Source of the DNA: Hymenobacter rubidus
GTDB taxonomy: Bacteria; Bacteroidota; Bacteroidia; Cytophagales; Hymenobacteraceae
Direction: 5' to 3'
DNA: 64,000 nt
Assembly (NCBI RefSeq): GCF_016734815.1
Contig: NZ_JAERQF010000008.1
Span: forward strand, 1 to 64,000
A program made the translations under genes and the position numbers. This document shows positions 63,626-64,000 of the stretch, one piece after another. Within the stretch, counting starts at the first letter, position 1; each line of letters opens with the position of its first letter. Under the pieces are notes generated by a model that saw only the letters and a program-made list of their open reading frames with translations, was not told the DNA's origin and made no database searches.

Positions 63626-64000
63626 ATGTTTGCACTCGCCATCCACGGCGGGGCCGGCACCATTGCCCGCGCCTCCCTTACGCCCGATGCAGAACGCGAA
63701 TACCGCGCGGCCCTCGAAGCGGCGCTAACCACCGGCTACGACCTGCTGCGCAACGGTGCCGCCGCCCTCGATGCCGTGGAAGCCGCTGTGCGTAGCCTCG
63801 AAGACTGCCCCTTGTTTAATGCCGGGCGCGGCGCTGTATTCACCCACGACGGCCACCACGAAATGGACGCCGCCCTCATGAATGGCCACAACCGCTTGGC
63901 CGGGGCGGTGACTGGGGTGCGACAGGTGCAGAACCCCATCCGCGCCGCCCGGCTGGTGATGGAGAAAACGGAGCACGTATTATTAGGCTACCCCGGCGCC
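63626..64000 (+). CDS. iaaA: Isoaspartyl peptidase/L-asparaginase, 5' part only
   Basis: The first 125 codons encode an Ntn-hydrolase precursor: MFALAIHGGAGTIARASLTP, then LFNAGRGAVFTHDGHHEMDA and ALMNGHNRLAGAVTGVRQVQ. The family cleaves isoaspartyl dipeptides and asparagine and self-processes at a conserved Thr that lies beyond the window edge. No signal peptide is visible, so the enzyme is cytoplasmic. The gene runs off the right end. Confidence 0.93.
   Translation, partial: MFALAIHGGAGTIARASLTPDAEREYRAALEAALTTGYDLLRNGAAALDAVEAAVRSLEDCPLFNAGRGAVFTHDGHHEMDAALMNGHNRLAGAVTGVRQVQNPIRAARLVMEKTEHVLLGYPGA

Overview
The window looks like chromosomal DNA of a high-GC member of the Bacteroidota, most like Hymenobacter and its relatives. 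The signs are SusC/SusD outer-membrane genes, type IX secretion (T9SS) C-terminal sorting domains, sigma-factor elements of the form TAnnTTTG (often TAnnTTCG) in place of E. coli-type promoters, few Shine-Dalgarno sites, and strong G/C bias at third codon positions. The genus is an inference; no rRNA or tRNA gene was seen to confirm it. No transposase, phage gene or CRISPR array was found.

Layout. 1-9.1 kb: a BadF-type sugar kinase, a T9SS-secreted protein and a reverse-strand SusC-SusD-SusE glycan-uptake operon. The kinase/secreted-protein spacer and the susC upstream region share a LacI-type palindrome. 9.6-11.5 kb: two secreted proteins, one a CBM48-esterase fusion. 11.7-20.9 kb: a complete tryptophan operon (trpL leader peptide and attenuator, then trpE-G-D-C-F-B-A) followed by DAHP synthase and phenylalanine 4-hydroxylase. 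21-29.8 kb: housekeeping genes (DUF962, dienelactone hydrolase, ABC1 kinase with a TetR-fold partner, photolyase with an atypical SDR), a TPR/beta-domain secreted protein and a frameshifted T9SS protein. 29.9-34.7 kb: pyruvate carboxylase and an M28 peptidase. 35-39.4 kb: an outer-membrane channel-like protein, an esterase and lipoprotein pair, and a leucine-rich-repeat protein kinase. 39.4-48.9 kb: a decayed patch, a RecB/AddA-type helicase, a thioesterase, a cold-shock protein, a GIY-YIG nuclease set between repeats, and a DEAD-box helicase with a long leader. 49-54.9 kb: oxidoreductases and small proteins of uncertain role. 55-61.4 kb: a reverse-strand cluster of esterase, ATP-grasp ligase, GCS2 carboxylate-amine ligase, class I glutamine amidotransferase and a second ATP-grasp-like protein, with a divergent esterase beside it. 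61.5-64 kb: DinB-like protein, a 38-residue lysine-rich protein, an AlbA_2/winged-helix regulator, a DUF3127 protein with an SSB-like acidic tip, and the start of an isoaspartyl peptidase.

Two things stand out. First, the 55-61.4 kb cluster has three candidate amide-bond-forming enzymes, an amidotransferase and two alpha/beta hydrolases, which suggests a pathway for a small peptide-like or amidated metabolite of unknown structure. Second, at least six families of long intergenic inverted repeats occur throughout. Their arms often contain the stop codon of the adjoining gene; one repeat array lies in frame inside the helicase gene, and one family flanks the GIY-YIG nuclease as direct repeats. 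Other notable points are the Trp-rich leader peptide with a terminator upstream of trpE, the paired sus-locus palindromes, and several fused or atypical proteins.
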